From Vibrio sp. Isolate34 (GTDB taxonomy: Bacteria > Pseudomonadota > Gammaproteobacteria > Enterobacterales > Vibrionaceae): a stretch of DNA of 64,000 bases. Made by a program: the position numbers and the translations under genes. The stretch lies in contig NZ_JAKEUO010000011.1 of the NCBI RefSeq assembly GCF_022397915.1, positions 1 to 64,000 on the forward strand. Direction: 5' to 3'. Shown piece after piece: positions 48,350-58,840 of this stretch. The notes below the pieces were generated by a model, which saw only the letters and a list, made by a program, of their open reading frames with translations, made no database searches and was not told the DNA's origin. How positions within the stretch are numbered: position 1 is the stretch's first letter; each line of letters starts with the position of its first letter.

Positions 48350-50044
48350 TTAAAGGCGACGAAGTTCTTCGTTTAGCATAGGTAAATCAAGTTTCTGTTC
48401 TTTCGCACACTGCTTAGCAATGTCGTAACCCGCATCCGCATGACGCATAACGCCTGTCGCTGGATCATTGTGAAGTACGCGAGCAATACGTTGCGATGCA
48501 TCTTCAGAACCGTCACAACAAATCACCATACCTGAGTGTTGCGAGAAGCCCATACCAACGCCGCCGCCGTGGTGTAGAGAAACCCAAGTTGCGCCGCCTG
48601 CTGTGTTTAGCAGTGCGTTCAATAGTGGCCAATCTGATACGGCATCTGATCCATCCATCATGCCTTCTGTTTCGCGGTTAGGGCTTGCAACAGAACCTGA
48701 ATCTAGGTGGTCACGACCAATAACAACTGGTGCTTTCAGCTCACCATTTTTCACCATTTCATTGAATGCTTGGCCTAAACGTTCACGGTCTTTCAAGCCA
48801 ACCCAACAGATACGCGCCGGTAGACCTTGGAACTGAATGCGTTCACGCGCCATGTCTAGCCAGTTGTGTAGATGTGGGTTGTCTGGAATCAGTTCTTTTA
48901 CTTTCTGGTCTGTTTTGTAGATGTCTTCTGGGTCACCAGACAGCGCAGCCCAACGGAATGGACCGATACCTTCACAGAACAATGGACGAATATATGCAGG
49001 AACGAAACCTGGGAAATCAAACGCGTTTTCTACGCCTTCTTCTAGTGCCATTTGACGAATGTTGTTGCCGTAGTCCACGGTTGCAGCGCCGCGATATTGC
49101 AGGTCCAGCATCGCTTGAACTTGAATCGCCATGGACTGCTTAGCTGCCTTCACGACTTTTGCTTCATCAATGGTGCGCTCTTGTGCGGCTTTCTCCATCG
49201 TCCAACCCTGAGGCAAGTAACCATTCAGAGGATCGTGGGCAGAGGTTTGATCAGTAACGACATCTGGTGTGATGTTGCGCTCTACTAACTCAGGGAAAAC
49301 ATCCGCAGCGTTACCTAGCAGGCCAACAGAAATAGGTGTGTCAGACTCTTTAATAATAGCCATCGCTTCATCTAGGCTGGTGGCTTTCTTGTCTACATAA
49401 CCAGTACGCAGGCGGTAATCGATTCGTGATTCATCGCATTCAACCGCAATCATTGAGAAGCCAGCCATGGTAGCTGCAAGAGGTTGAGCGCCACCCATGC
49501 CGCCAAGGCCACCTGTAAGTACCCATTTACCTTTTGCTTCGCCTTGGAAGTGTTTCTTCGCGATAGCGACAAAGGTTTCGTAAGTACCTTGAACGATGCC
49601 TTGTGAACCGATGTAGATCCAGCTACCTGCGGTCATTTGGCCGTACATCATCAAGCCTTCTTTATCGAGCTCGTTGAAATGTTCCCAGTTTGCCCAGTGT
49701 GGAACAAGGTTCGAGTTAGCGATTAATACGCGAGGTGCGTTTTTATGAGTCGGGAACACGCCTACAGGTTTACCAGACTGAACAAGTAATGTTTGGTCGT
49801 CTTCTAAACGCTCTAATACTTCAACAATCTTGTCGTAACATTTCCAATCACGCGCAGCGCGACCAATACCACCATACACAACCAGTGCATGTGGGTGTTC
49901 TGCCACATCAGGATCTAGGTTGTTCATTAGCATACGAAGGGGTGCTTCTGTTAACCAAGATTTTGCGCGCAAAGTGGTGCCATAAGGTGCGCGAATTTCG
50001 CGAGTCGTGTCGAGACGAGGGTCACTGTTGTGGTGTTCCGTCAT
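48350..50044 (-). CDS. hutU: Urocanate hydratase
   Basis: It hydrates urocanate to 4-imidazolone-5-propanoate using tightly bound NAD as electrophile. The 564 residues match the usual length. Visible are the NAD-binding [18 protein letters not shown], the active-site Cys region with [15 protein letters not shown], and the C-terminal [18 protein letters not shown]. An AAGGAA box precedes the ATG. It lies between hutG (86 bp upstream, containing a microsatellite) and hutH. Confidence 0.97.
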   Translation of the reverse strand: MTEHHNSDPRLDTTREIRAPYGTTLRAKSWLTEAPLRMLMNNLDPDVAEHPHALVVYGGIGRAARDWKCYDKIVEVLERLEDDQTLLVQSGKPVGVFPTHKNAPRVLIANSNLVPHWANWEHFNELDKEGLMMYGQMTAGSWIYIGSQGIVQGTYETFVAIAKKHFQGEAKGKWVLTGGLGGMGGAQPLAATMAGFSMIAVECDESRIDYRLRTGYVDKKATSLDEAMAIIKESDTPISVGLLGNAADVFPELVERNITPDVVTDQTSAHDPLNGYLPQGWTMEKAAQERTIDEAKVVKAAKQSMAIQVQAMLDLQYRGAATVDYGNNIRQMALEEGVENAFDFPGFVPAYIRPLFCEGIGPFRWAALSGDPEDIYKTDQKVKELIPDNPHLHNWLDMARERIQFQGLPARICWVGLKDRERLGQAFNEMVKNGELKAPVVIGRDHLDSGSVASPNRETEGMMDGSDAVSDWPLLNALLNTAGGATWVSLHHGGGVGMGFSQHSGMVICCDGSEDASQRIARVLHNDPATGVMRHADAGYDIAKQCAKEQKLDLPMLNEELRRL

Positions 50045-50074
50045 TTTGAAATTCCTTCTGTTTCACGTTATATC

Positions 50075-50104
50075 GTTGTAGTTGTAGTTGTAGTTGTAGT
50101 TGTA
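50075..50104 (+). repeat. Microsatellite, five copies of GTTGTA
   Basis: Five exact 6-bp units, followed by two copies of TTTATCTA, in the gap between hutG and hutU, 30 bp upstream of hutU. Length change could alter hutU translation or mRNA structure. Confidence 0.95.
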
Positions 50105-50130
50105 TTTATCTATTTATCTATATAGCTGGC

Positions 50131-51156
50131 TTATTCACTGGCCATTGCACGGGCAATATCCCAACACAAACGAGCCGCCAATCGAGCCGTTTGGCCATCA
50201 ACGTCATAGTCTGGGTTGTATTCCGCAATGTCCGCGATAATGAGTTTTTCGCTGTGTTGGAAAATCTGTTCTAGAAAAGGAGCGAGCGCTTCATAGCTCA
50301 CGCCTCTTGCCGCTGGTGCACTTACGCCCGGCGCAGTCGCCGCTGGGAAGACATCGAGATCAATAGTGAGATAGAGGTAATCACACTCAGCGATGAATTT
50401 TTGTAACTTAGCCAGTTGGGCGACTTGGTTTACTTGAGTCATGTTGCGGTCGTGTTCATACCAAACGCCTAGTTGGTCGGCTTTGTTGAATAGCGCTTTG
50501 GTATTACTAGCTGCGCTAACGCCAAGACACGCGTAATGAAATGGCCACTGGTGTGCATGGCAGTAATCACTAATTTGGTTGAATGGCGTGCCTGAGCTAG
50601 GTTTAACGTCGGCGATGTCGCTTTCAAATTCACGAAGATCAAAGTGAGCATCAAAATTAACGATGCCTATCTTAGGTTTGTGCTCTGGTTGAGTTCTGTG
50701 AAGATGTTCAGCGAGGCCTTGGAAAGAAGCCCAAGCCACTTCGTGACCACCGCCAAGGGTAATCACTTTGTTGGTTGATAGAGCATTGGTAATCACAGCA
50801 GCACACTGTTTTTGGCTGACTTCTAATTGACCATCGTTACATTCAACATCACCAAGATCAGCAATATGTGTATCACTGTGCCAAGCCATGTTGGCTAACG
50901 CTTGGCGAATAAGGTTAGGTGCTTGTTTCGCGCCCACGCGTCCTTTATTTCTTGCAACACCTGCATCGCTAGCAAAGCCAACCAAGGCGATAGCATTCTT
51001 GGACAGTTGGTCATTCAAATCGCCATTTTTGACTTGGCTGGTGATGTGATGAACTCGGGTGCCAAGTTCTCCATCTTCAAGGTCATTACGTCCCGTCCAT
51101 ACAAAGTTGTGAGTAGTGGCTACTGTATTAGTGCTGTTGGATTTAGATTGAGTCAT
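50131..51156 (-). CDS. hutG: Formimidoylglutamase
   Basis: It hydrolyses N-formimidoyl-glutamate to glutamate and formamide, the last step. The start at ATG 51156 (GAGGT box) lies 14 bp inside the hutI end; the frame opens earlier at 51204 but without support. The 341 residues are of the arginase/agmatinase fold, with manganese ligands in [16 protein letters not shown] and [10 protein letters not shown]. The family is correct for the HutG type that releases formamide. Confidence 0.94.
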   Translation of the reverse strand: MTQSKSNSTNTVATTHNFVWTGRNDLEDGELGTRVHHITSQVKNGDLNDQLSKNAIALVGFASDAGVARNKGRVGAKQAPNLIRQALANMAWHSDTHIADLGDVECNDGQLEVSQKQCAAVITNALSTNKVITLGGGHEVAWASFQGLAEHLHRTQPEHKPKIGIVNFDAHFDLREFESDIADVKPSSGTPFNQISDYCHAHQWPFHYACLGVSAASNTKALFNKADQLGVWYEHDRNMTQVNQVAQLAKLQKFIAECDYLYLTIDLDVFPAATAPGVSAPAARGVSYEALAPFLEQIFQHSEKLIIADIAEYNPDYDVDGQTARLAARLCWDIARAMASE

Positions 51157-52387
51157 GACATACCTCGCCATTAACAATGCGTTTATGCAAATGAGGTACG
51201 CCAACTTGATAGCTTAGATCTGCAGGGTGCTCGATATTCCAGATAGCCAAATCAGCGGCATAACCGACTTCAATTTTGCCTCTGTTTTGCGACTCGCCAA
51301 TGGCAGCGGCTGCATGGCAAGTCACCCCACGTAATGCCTCTTCTGGGGTTGTGCCAAACAGAGTGCAGCTCATGTTCATCATCAGTGTTAAATCCGCAAA
51401 AGGAGAAGTGCCGGGGTTTAAATCGGTCGCAATTGCCATTGGGATATTGTGCTCGCGAAGTAGGGCAATTGGTGGCTGTTGAGTCTCTTTCAAGAAGTAG
51501 AAAGCGCCCGGTAATAAGGTGGCGACTGTACCTGATTCCGCCAGCGCTTTTACCCCGGTTGCATCTAAGTACTCAACATGATCAACAGAGAGTGCGCCGT
51601 ATTTTGCTGCAAGTGCGCTACCACCCATATTCGAAAGCTGTTCTGTGTGGCCTTTAATCGCTAGTCCGTGTTCTTTGGCTGCTGCAAATACACGTTCGGT
51701 TTGTTCTAAATTGAAGCCGATAGATTCGCAGAACACGTCAACTGCATCGGCGAGTCCTTGCTCTGCGGCTTTAGGAATGATCTCTTGGCATACCAGATCG
51801 ACGTAACGATCGGGTTGTTCTTTATATTCTGGTGGTACAGCGTGTGCTGCGAGTAGCGTGGTGGTGATCTTAATACGACGGTGGTTTTCTAAGGCTTTAG
51901 CAGCACGTAACATCTTAAGCTCGTCATCAAGCGTTAAGCCATAGCCAGACTTTACTTCAACGCTGGTGACACCACTTCTTAGCAGGCCGTCTAATCTAGG
52001 CAGCGCCATCTCAACCAGTTCGGATTCTTGTGCGGCTCGTGTCGCCGTTACCGTCGCTAAAATACCACCGCCTTGTTTTGCGATGTCGGTGTAGGAGACA
52101 CCATTTAAACGTTGTTCAAATTCATTGACACGATTACCAGCAAACACCAGATGTGTGTGGCAATCAATCAGCCCTGGTGTGACGAGCTTGTTTTTGCAGT
52201 CGTAGATGATGTGATCAACAGAGCGGCTAGCACTCGCCGTTTCACAATGAAGTGACTCATCGCTTGAGTGTGACAGGGATACGATCTTACCGTTCTCGAT
52301 AACGATATCTTGCGGGGAAGAAGGTTGATAACCGTCAGTTCCCGAGCTCATCGAGACCACTCGTGCATTTTTGAGGATCAAATTCAT
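51143..52387 (-). CDS. hutI: Imidazolonepropionase
   Basis: It opens the imidazolone ring to give N-formimidoyl-glutamate. Start ATG 52387 follows an AGGTG box; a GTG six bases upstream is less likely. The 414 residues form an amidohydrolase barrel, with metal-binding [10 protein letters not shown] and the conserved [15 protein letters not shown]. It is the first catabolic gene after hutC, and a palindrome sits 30 bp upstream. Confidence 0.96.
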   Translation of the reverse strand: MNLILKNARVVSMSSGTDGYQPSSPQDIVIENGKIVSLSHSSDESLHCETASASRSVDHIIYDCKNKLVTPGLIDCHTHLVFAGNRVNEFEQRLNGVSYTDIAKQGGGILATVTATRAAQESELVEMALPRLDGLLRSGVTSVEVKSGYGLTLDDELKMLRAAKALENHRRIKITTTLLAAHAVPPEYKEQPDRYVDLVCQEIIPKAAEQGLADAVDVFCESIGFNLEQTERVFAAAKEHGLAIKGHTEQLSNMGGSALAAKYGALSVDHVEYLDATGVKALAESGTVATLLPGAFYFLKETQQPPIALLREHNIPMAIATDLNPGTSPFADLTLMMNMSCTLFGTTPEEALRGVTCHAAAAIGESQNRGKIEVGYAADLAIWNIEHPADLSYQVGVPHLHKRIVNGEVCHDSI

Positions 52388-52416
52388 AATCACCTAGATC
52401 TTTGCTAAACAATAAA

Positions 52417-52426
52417 TGTATATACA
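52417..52426. promoter_or_regulatory. Probable HutC operator upstream of hutI
   Basis: TGTATATACA is a perfect palindrome of the GT-N-TA-N-AC type bound by HutC-branch GntR regulators. It lies 30 bp before the hutI start. Confidence 0.6.
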
Positions 52427-52500
52427 AATAAATAGGATAAATACTGACCCGAATCAAGTTGATGTTGCAAAAATGTGATCGACGATCAGGATGATATTCT

Positions 52501-53214
52501 TTAATCTAAAACGATCTTAGAGCTTAATTTGTACTTAGAGCCAGGGTGGTAGAGTAATGCAAAGCTGATAAGGCGCTCCTTGCTCCATGTTCTTCTATTA
52601 AGAAGCAAGCAAGGTTCTGATTCCGTTAGCTTTAGTGCTTGGCGGATGTTGGAGTCTGGAATTATGGCTTCGACCGTGTGTTCAATCGCACTCAACGGGC
52701 AACTTTTGGAAAGGTATTCATTTGGCGTTGAGGTTGAAAAATCTTGTTTTAAGTATTGGGGAGCCGCTTGTGAGTTTACCCAGCGAGCTTCTAGCTGTAT
52801 CGGTGTGTTGTCGGCGAAGTGGATGATTTCACTATAGAAGACTTCCGCATTGATCATCATACCTAACCGTGTAGCGGTGCTTTCATCAGCCTTGATACTA
52901 TCGTGTTTGATCACTTGGCTTGTGTAAGTTTGGCCACGGTCTTTGATCTCTTGGGCGATGTTGTTGATATCAAGTAGGGGAGATTGCGCTTTTTCCTCTG
53001 GCTCACACACAAAAGTGCCCAGTCTTGGCTTCCTGATGAGCTTGCCTTCAGACACAAGATCTCGAATTGCCTTATTCACCGTCATTCGACTCACATTGAA
53101 CTGCTCTGTGAGTTCGAGTTCGGTGGTAATTTGATAACCCACCGGCCAATGACCATTGCTAATCTTGTCGTCTATGAACTGTTTTATCTGAAGGTAGAGC
53201 GGCGCTTTCGACAT
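52501..53214 (-). CDS. hutC: Histidine utilisation repressor, GntR family
   Basis: It represses the hut genes and is released by urocanate. The 237 residues have an N-terminal winged helix (about 3-70: VGYQITTELELTEQFNVSRMTVNKAIRDLV) and a C-terminal UTRA ligand domain (about 90-235). Its position at the head of the hut cluster and its length match HutC. It is separated from hutI by 113 bp with an operator-like palindrome. Confidence 0.94.
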   Translation of the reverse strand: MSKAPLYLQIKQFIDDKISNGHWPVGYQITTELELTEQFNVSRMTVNKAIRDLVSEGKLIRKPRLGTFVCEPEEKAQSPLLDINNIAQEIKDRGQTYTSQVIKHDSIKADESTATRLGMMINAEVFYSEIIHFADNTPIQLEARWVNSQAAPQYLKQDFSTSTPNEYLSKSCPLSAIEHTVEAIIPDSNIRQALKLTESEPCLLLNRRTWSKERLISFALLYHPGSKYKLSSKIVLD

Positions 53215-53226
53215 AATGAAACCTTA

Positions 53227-53241
53227 TTTGACTATACAAAT
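53227..53241. promoter_or_regulatory. Probable second HutC operator, at the hutC promoter
   Basis: TTTGACTATACAAAT resembles the hutI site in its right half (TATACAAAT) with a degenerate left half, 13 bp before hutC; suggests autoregulation. Confidence 0.45.
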
Positions 53242-53395
53242 AGAGTAACGGATTTTTTCACGATTTCAACATTTCCTCGGGCAATGTGGCCTTATTCAAT
53301 ATAGATGGGGCAAATTGCTTGATTCTGTGAGGCAAGTGTCGCAAATTGTCACGCAATAACTATTAGTAAATCAGATAATTAGAAAGGGAAATAAT

Positions 53396-54139
53396 ATGTT
53401 TAAGAAATTAAAGGCCTCGTTGGGCATCGGTGCAGCAAAAGTTGATACCGTCTTAGATAATATTGACGTTTTCCAAGGTGGCGAGTTGTCTGGCAATGTT
53501 CACATCATGGGTGGCGACGTTGAGCAACAAATCGACCTGATCAACTTAGTTCTCAACACAGAAGTGAAAGTCGAAACAGAAGACAGCACCAGTTACGAAA
53601 CCTTTTCACTCGGTCGTATTCAAGCTGTAGAGCCTTTCGTTATCCAACCGGGCGAAACCAAACTGGTTCCATTCCGTCTAAAACTGAATGATGAAACGCC
53701 AGTCACTGCGTTGAACGCACAAATGAATCAATGTCATGTGTGGGTAGAAACCAACTTAGATATCGGCTTCGCGATTGACCCTAAAGACCGCGACTTTATC
53801 TCCGTTCATCCACTGCCAACAGTCGCTAAAATCATCCAAGGTGTCGAAGCATCGGGCATGGCAATGGTGAAAGCTGATGTAGAGAAGGGCTTCTTGAAAG
53901 GCAACAACTTTGCTTCACGTTCGGGTTGTTACCAAGAGATTGAATTTCGCAGCGGCGGCTTCATGAATAACAAAGAAATCGAGCTGTCATTCATCGTAGA
54001 TGGTTCTATGGTTCACTGCTTAGCCGAAATTGACCGCTCACTGAGCTTCCGCGGTGACCAATACATCTCATTCAGCCTGCCAGCTAATGCAGCTGACTCA
54101 GATATTCGCAATGCAGTTTCAAGAATCATGAGTGCGTAG
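53396..54139 (+). CDS. Spo0M-like (arrestin-fold) sporulation-control family protein
   Basis: The 247-residue protein belongs to PF07070 (Spo0M), named for a Bacillus sporulation regulator but widespread in non-sporulators. It starts FKKLKASLGIGAAKVDTVLDN as many members do. The two beta-sandwich halves resemble arrestin, which suggests a scaffolding role. Family function outside Bacillus is poorly known. It is a single gene with an AAAGGGA ribosome site. Confidence 0.9.
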   Translation: MFKKLKASLGIGAAKVDTVLDNIDVFQGGELSGNVHIMGGDVEQQIDLINLVLNTEVKVETEDSTSYETFSLGRIQAVEPFVIQPGETKLVPFRLKLNDETPVTALNAQMNQCHVWVETNLDIGFAIDPKDRDFISVHPLPTVAKIIQGVEASGMAMVKADVEKGFLKGNNFASRSGCYQEIEFRSGGFMNNKEIELSFIVDGSMVHCLAEIDRSLSFRGDQYISFSLPANAADSDIRNAVSRIMSA

Positions 54140-54196
54140 TTACCTCTCTGTTAGTAGTCGCTTTGTCTAATAATAAGTACAATATGACTTCTAAAG

Positions 54197-54222
54197 CCGA
54201 ACTTAAACGTTCGGTTTTTTTG
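54197..54222 (+). terminator. Rho-independent terminator after the Spo0M-like gene
   Basis: CCGAAC TTAAAC GTTCGG followed by seven T. Confidence 0.9.
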
Positions 54223-54433
54223 TATTGTAGATAAAGCCAACGAATTACTGATTGAGCTATGGGTTAGGCGTTAGAAGGATCTATTATAGAAGAGACATTT
54301 CAGTCATATAGTTTTGTGGTGCTGCGGGACTAACATTGTCATTTCATATTATTTCGTTACAATGTTTGGCTACTCACAAATGGGGCATCTGTATTTGCTT
54401 CTATGTGGGTATCTTTATTATGCATATATCTCC

Positions 54434-54501
54434 GGTCAACATACTCGTTGACTGACAAACATATATTAAACATTTTCATGTGTTGCTTGGTGTGCAACAC
54501 C
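54434..54501 (+). promoter_or_regulatory. thrS leader with tRNA-like hairpins (autoregulation candidate)
   Basis: Two hairpins precede thrS: GTCAAC/GTTGAC (54435-54440, 54447-54452), whose loop side contains CGT, the threonine anticodon triplet, and GTGTTGC/GCAACAC (54479-54485, 54493-54499). In E. coli ThrRS represses its own translation by binding a tRNA-like leader. The same logic is inferred here. Confidence 0.5.
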
Positions 54502-54518
54502 ACTGTAAAGGACAAATA

Positions 54519-56447
54519 ATGCCAATTATTACTCTTCCTGACGGTAGTCAGCGTCAATTTGACAACCCTGTATCAACTCTAGATGTTGCCCTATCAATCG
54601 GTCCTGGTCTTGCGAAAGCAACCATTGCTGGTCGTGTAGACGGCGAGCGTGTTGATGCTTGTGATCTTATCGAAAACGATGCAAGCCTAGAAATCATCAC
54701 AGCTAAAGATGAAGTTGATGGCCTTGAGATCGTTCGTCACTCTTGTGCTCACCTTTTAGGCCACGCGGTTAAGCAGCTTTTTCCAGAAGCGAAAATGGCG
54801 ATCGGTCCTACCATCGATAACGGTTTCTACTACGATATCGACCTTGAGCACTCTCTAACGCAAGAAGATCTAGAAAAGATCGAAAAGCGCATGAAAGAGC
54901 TAGCGAAGACCAAGTACCAGGTTGTTAAGAAGAAAGTTAGCTGGCAGGAAGCGCGCGACGCATTCGAAGCTCGCGGCGAAACTTACAAGATTGAAATCTT
55001 GGACGAGAACGTTTCTAAAGACGATCGTCCAGGTCTGTACCACCACGAAGAATACATCGATATGTGTCGTGGTCCACACGTGCCTAACATGAGCTTCTGC
55101 CAGCACTTCACTCTACTTAACGTAGCGGGTGCTTACTGGCGTGGTAACAGTGACAACAAGATGCTTCAACGTATCTACGGCACTGCATTCCACGACAAGA
55201 AGGCGCTTAAAGCTCACCTTGTGCGCCTAGAAGAAGCGGCTAAACGTGACCACCGTAAAATCGGTAAAGCGCTTGACCTATTCCACATGCAGCAAGAAGC
55301 ACCAGGCATGGTGTTCTGGCACCACAACGGTTGGACTATCTTCCGTGAGCTAGAAGTATTTATTCGTCAGAAACTGACTGAGTACGAATACCAAGAAGTT
55401 AAAGGCCCATTAATGATGGACCGTGTTCTTTGGGAACGCTCTGGTCACTGGGATAAGTACGCAGAAGCAATGTTCACTACTTCTTCAGAAAACCGTGAAT
55501 ACGCTATCAAGCCAATGAACTGTCCTGGTCACGTTCAAATCTTCAACCAAGGTTTGAAATCTTACCGTGATCTACCGCTACGTATGGCTGAGTTTGGCTC
55601 ATGTCACCGTAACGAGCCGTCTGGCGCACTTCACGGCATCATGCGTGTTCGTGGCTTCACTCAAGATGATGCTCACGTATTCTGTACTGAAGACCAAGTT
55701 CAACAAGAAGTTAAAGCTTGTATTGATATGGTTTACGATACTTACACAACTTTCGGTTTCGAAAACATTGTTGTTAAGCTATCTACTCGTCCAGAACAGC
55801 GTGTAGGTTCAGACGAAATGTGGGACCGTGCAGAGGCTGACCTTAAGCAAGCGCTAGAAGCATTAGAGATTGCATACGAGATTCAAGAAGGCGAGGGTGC
55901 GTTCTACGGACCTAAGATTGAATTTACTTTGCATGATTGTTTGGACCGCGCATGGCAATGTGGTACAGTGCAGCTCGATTTTGCATTACCAGAACGTTTA
56001 GGTGCTACTTACGTAGGTGAAGATAACGAGCGTCACACGCCAGTTATGATCCACCGCGCGATTTTAGGTTCACTAGAACGCTTCATCGGTATTCTTATTG
56101 AAGAATACGCTGGTTTCTTCCCAACGTGGTTGGCGCCAGAACAAGCAGTTGTAATGGGCATTACAGACAAACAGTCTGAATATGTACAAGAAATTACGAA
56201 AAAACTGCAAAAAAGTGGATTTAGAGTCAAAGCAGACTTGAGAAATGAGAAGATTGGCTTTAAAATCCGCGAACATACTTTGAAACGTGTACCGTTCATG
56301 CTTGTGTGTGGTGACCAAGAAATGGAAGCCGGCGAAATTGCAGTACGTACACGTAAAGGTAAAGACCTTGGCAAGTTTAAAGTGGATGACTTTATTTCAT
56401 ACATCCAAGCTGAGGTTTCAAGCCGTAAGCTCAATCTGGAGGAATAG
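54519..56447 (+). CDS. thrS: Threonyl-tRNA synthetase
   Basis: It charges tRNA-Thr with threonine. From ATG 54519 (AAAGGA box; the frame begins at 54480) it has 642 residues, the same as E. coli. Domains run TGS (1-62), the editing domain with [10 protein letters not shown] (about 68-225), the class II catalytic core with the zinc Cys in [10 protein letters not shown] and motif 2 [15 protein letters not shown], and a C-terminal anticodon domain. The stop is followed at once by infC. Confidence 0.97.
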   Translation: MPIITLPDGSQRQFDNPVSTLDVALSIGPGLAKATIAGRVDGERVDACDLIENDASLEIITAKDEVDGLEIVRHSCAHLLGHAVKQLFPEAKMAIGPTIDNGFYYDIDLEHSLTQEDLEKIEKRMKELAKTKYQVVKKKVSWQEARDAFEARGETYKIEILDENVSKDDRPGLYHHEEYIDMCRGPHVPNMSFCQHFTLLNVAGAYWRGNSDNKMLQRIYGTAFHDKKALKAHLVRLEEAAKRDHRKIGKALDLFHMQQEAPGMVFWHHNGWTIFRELEVFIRQKLTEYEYQEVKGPLMMDRVLWERSGHWDKYAEAMFTTSSENREYAIKPMNCPGHVQIFNQGLKSYRDLPLRMAEFGSCHRNEPSGALHGIMRVRGFTQDDAHVFCTEDQVQQEVKACIDMVYDTYTTFGFENIVVKLSTRPEQRVGSDEMWDRAEADLKQALEALEIAYEIQEGEGAFYGPKIEFTLHDCLDRAWQCGTVQLDFALPERLGATYVGEDNERHTPVMIHRAILGSLERFIGILIEEYAGFFPTWLAPEQAVVMGITDKQSEYVQEITKKLQKSGFRVKADLRNEKIGFKIREHTLKRVPFMLVCGDQEMEAGEIAVRTRKGKDLGKFKVDDFISYIQAEVSSRKLNLEE

Positions 56448-56449
56448 CT

Positions 56450-57001
56450 ATTAAAGGCGGAAGACGTGGCCAACAACCGGCCAAACAAAACCAGCACCGT
56501 TTAAACGGTGACATTCGTGGCGTTCGTGAAGTGCGTCTAACTGGCGCTGACGGCGAAGCTGTTGGTGTGGTTTCAATCGCTGAAGCGATGGAAGCTGCAA
56601 ATGAAGCTGGTATGGATCTTGTAGAGATCAGCCCTAACGCCGAGCCGCCAGTTTGTCGTGTGATGGACTACGGTAAGTTCCTCTTCGAGAAGAGCAAAGC
56701 TGCGAAAGAGCAGAAGAAGAAGCAAAAACAGGTTCAGATTAAGGAAGTTAAATTCCGTCCTGGAACTGATATTGGAGACTATCAGGTAAAACTACGCAAC
56801 CTGACTGGTTTCCTAGAAGACGGCAACAAAGTGAAGGTAACAATTCGCTTCCGTGGCCGCGAAATGGCTCACCAAGACATCGGTGTTGACGTTCTTAATC
56901 GTTTGAAAGCGGATACTGAAGAATTTGCAGTAGTCGAATCTTTCCCAACGAGAATTGAAGGTCGCCAGATGATCATGGTATTGGCCCCTAAAAAGAAGTA
57001 A
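56450..57001 (+). CDS. infC: Translation initiation factor IF-3 (AUU start)
   Basis: IF-3 binds the 30S subunit and checks the initiator codon. The true start is the rare ATT at 56450, preceded by a CTGGAGG box, giving 183 residues that begin with KGGRRGQQ; an ATG-only reading would start at 56531 and lose the N-terminus. In E. coli the AUU start lets IF-3 repress its own synthesis. Two domains are joined by a Lys-rich linker ([16 protein letters not shown]). The start lies 3 bp after thrS. Confidence 0.95.
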   Translation: MKGGRRGQQPAKQNQHRLNGDIRGVREVRLTGADGEAVGVVSIAEAMEAANEAGMDLVEISPNAEPPVCRVMDYGKFLFEKSKAAKEQKKKQKQVQIKEVKFRPGTDIGDYQVKLRNLTGFLEDGNKVKVTIRFRGREMAHQDIGVDVLNRLKADTEEFAVVESFPTRIEGRQMIMVLAPKKK

Positions 57002-57105
57002 TTAACGGCTTTGCAAGTAATTGAACCCTGCAGCCTCAGGTTGCGGGGTTTTATTCGCCCTAATTACTATGTTATTAACAACTCAACAATGCGGAGTTAT
57101 TCATC

Positions 57106-57300
57106 ATGCCTAAGATGAAAACCAACAAAGGTGCTGCTAAGCGTTTCCAGAAAACTGCTGGTGGTATTAAGTTTAAGCACGCTGGTAAACGTCACATCCT
57201 GACTAAGCGTACTACTAAGAACAAGCGTCAGCTACGTCCGAACTCGATCCTTCCTAAATGTGAAGTTGCTCAAGTTCTACGTATGATGCCATACGCTTAA
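57106..57300 (+). CDS. rpmI: Ribosomal protein L35
   Basis: A 64-residue, very basic 50S protein starting [17 protein letters not shown], the L35 signature. It lies 104 bp after infC and 42 bp before rplT. In relatives the infC-rpmI region carries the mRNA structure through which L20 represses this unit; no specific element was traced here. Confidence 0.97.
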   Translation: MPKMKTNKGAAKRFQKTAGGIKFKHAGKRHILTKRTTKNKRQLRPNSILPKCEVAQVLRMMPYA

Positions 57301-57342
57301 TTCTTTTTAGTTTATAAATTCGTTTAGTTTAGGAGAAGCATA

Positions 57343-57696
57343 ATGCCTCGCGTAAAACGTGGTGTACAAGCTCGTGCACGTCATAAGAAAGTTCTAAAAC
57401 AAGCTAAAGGTTACTACGGAGCACGTTCACGTGTTTACCGCGTAGCTTTCCAAGCAGTTACCAAAGCTGGTCAATACGCTTACCGTGACCGTCGCAACAA
57501 GAAACGTCAATTCCGTCAACTTTGGATTGCACGTATCAACGCGGCATCTCGTCAAAATGGTCTATCTTACAGCCGTTTCATCAACGGTCTTAAGAAAGCA
57601 TCTATCGAGATCGATCGTAAGATTCTTGCTGACATCGCAGTATTCGACAAAGCAGCATTTGCTGTTCTAGTTGAAAAAGCGAAAGCATCTCTATAA
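57343..57696 (+). CDS. rplT: Ribosomal protein L20
   Basis: A 117-residue 50S assembly protein starting [29 protein letters not shown], with the long basic N-terminal helix and globular C-terminal domain (about 60-117). It nucleates early 50S assembly and represses its own operon. An AGGAGAAG box precedes the ATG. A UUCG-capped terminator ends the operon. Confidence 0.97.
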   Translation: MPRVKRGVQARARHKKVLKQAKGYYGARSRVYRVAFQAVTKAGQYAYRDRRNKKRQFRQLWIARINAASRQNGLSYSRFINGLKKASIEIDRKILADIAVFDKAAFAVLVEKAKASL

Positions 57697-57723
57697 TTTA
57701 GAGTTAGCTTAAAGGTTTAAGAA

Positions 57724-57750
57724 AAGGAGAACTTCGGTTCTCCTTTTTTA
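57724..57750 (+). terminator. Terminator of the infC-rpmI-rplT unit
   Basis: AAGGAGAAC / GTTCTCCTT around a TTCG tetraloop, followed by a T-run. Confidence 0.96.
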
Positions 57751-57778
57751 TTGCCTGTAATTTAGCTCTGCCGTATTC

Positions 57779-57876
<98 letters not shown>

Positions 57877-57955
57877 CCTAATTTTTATTCGCTTGAACAA
57901 GCATTCTGGTATATAAACATCTACCTAACCTTTCAATGTTAAGCGATAGAGATAA

Positions 57956-58273
57956 ATGACCGCACCTACCACTATGACGTTCTTCGAACGTTTTGAAACC
58001 GATATCCTTTCAGGCAAAAAGACGATTACTATTCGTGATGAATCTGAGCGCGATTACCAGCCAGGCAGCGTTGTGGAAGTATCAACACTAGAGCAAGGAC
58101 GTGTGTTCTGTAATCTTAAGATCATCAGCGTTGAGCCAATCTTGTTTGATGAACTGGGCGAGTTCCATGCCCAGCAAGAGAATATGACATTGGAAGTTCT
58201 GAAGGGCGTAATTCAAGACATCTACCCTGGGATCTCTGAGCTTTATGTTGTCTCTTATGAGTTGGTAGCTTAA
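57956..58273 (+). CDS. yqfB: N4-acetylcytidine amidohydrolase (YqfB, ASCH domain)
   Basis: It removes the acetyl group of N4-acetylcytidine. The 105 residues align by eye with E. coli YqfB (103): the shared TFFERF-like start, SGKKTITIRDESE with catalytic Lys and Thr, and HAQQENMTLEVLKGVIQDIYPG with the catalytic Glu. ASCH-fold proteins bind RNA. It follows the heptamer repeat and is 26 bp before the next gene, perhaps co-transcribed. Confidence 0.92.
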   Translation: MTAPTTMTFFERFETDILSGKKTITIRDESERDYQPGSVVEVSTLEQGRVFCNLKIISVEPILFDELGEFHAQQENMTLEVLKGVIQDIYPGISELYVVSYELVA

Positions 58274-58299
58274 GTCTTATTAGCTAGGGATGGCGATTA

Positions 58300-58737
58300 A
58301 TGAGTGATAACCAACAGACACTGCTTCAACTTTACTGCCGCGAACAGCAAGAGCAAAAGTTATTGGATAAACACGACTTAGACAGTGACCTGAGCGAGAG
58401 CGCTGATTATTTAAAGTGGTGCGAGAGCAAAAGAAACTTTGTTGCAGAGGATGTCTTAGGGCGTACTTGGGTAAAAAGTTGTCCTGCAGGGTACATTACT
58501 GAGGTTCACTTTCATTCGGATGGTAGCCTAACGGAATACCGTTTGTTTGACCGGTTTGAAACTCAAGGTCATTGGTTGCTGAAAGGCGGGTTGCTGCACG
58601 TTGAAATCAGCAAAGGTGACAATCGTTACCAGTTTGATGTGGTTGCGTGTAAAGACTTGAATATCCACTCAGCGGTGGAATATAAAAACCAAGAGCTTCA
58701 CTCTTATCTTAAGCTTGTTCAGGTGGAAGCTAGTTAA
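58300..58737 (+). CDS. Orphan protein, probably co-transcribed with yqfB
   Basis: I do not recognise this 145-residue protein. It is acidic, with no signal peptide or membrane helix. The second half (about 50-140) is beta-rich: GYITEVHFHSDGSLTEYRLF followed by GHWLLKGGLLHVEI and YQFDVVACKDLNIHSAVEY, a pattern seen in small beta-barrel or lipocalin-like folds. The ATG lies 26 bp after yqfB with a weak GGG box. A bidirectional terminator follows. Confidence 0.75.
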   Translation: MSDNQQTLLQLYCREQQEQKLLDKHDLDSDLSESADYLKWCESKRNFVAEDVLGRTWVKSCPAGYITEVHFHSDGSLTEYRLFDRFETQGHWLLKGGLLHVEISKGDNRYQFDVVACKDLNIHSAVEYKNQELHSYLKLVQVEAS

Positions 58738-58766
58738 CTCGGTTTGACTCATCAAAGTCCAAAAGC

Positions 58767-58797
58767 AAAAAAGCTAACGGCAAACGTTAGCTTTTTT
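58767..58797 (+). terminator. Bidirectional terminator
   Basis: AAAAAAGCTAACG / CGTTAGCTTTTTT stem between the convergent orphan and kinase genes. Confidence 0.94.
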
Positions 58798-58840
58798 CAT
58801 TTCTATCGAACCTTGATTGACTACTTGGGCTTGGTAGCGC

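Noticed and set aside
48766..49143. 125-codon plus-strand frame
   Set aside because: Shadow of hutU on the opposite strand.
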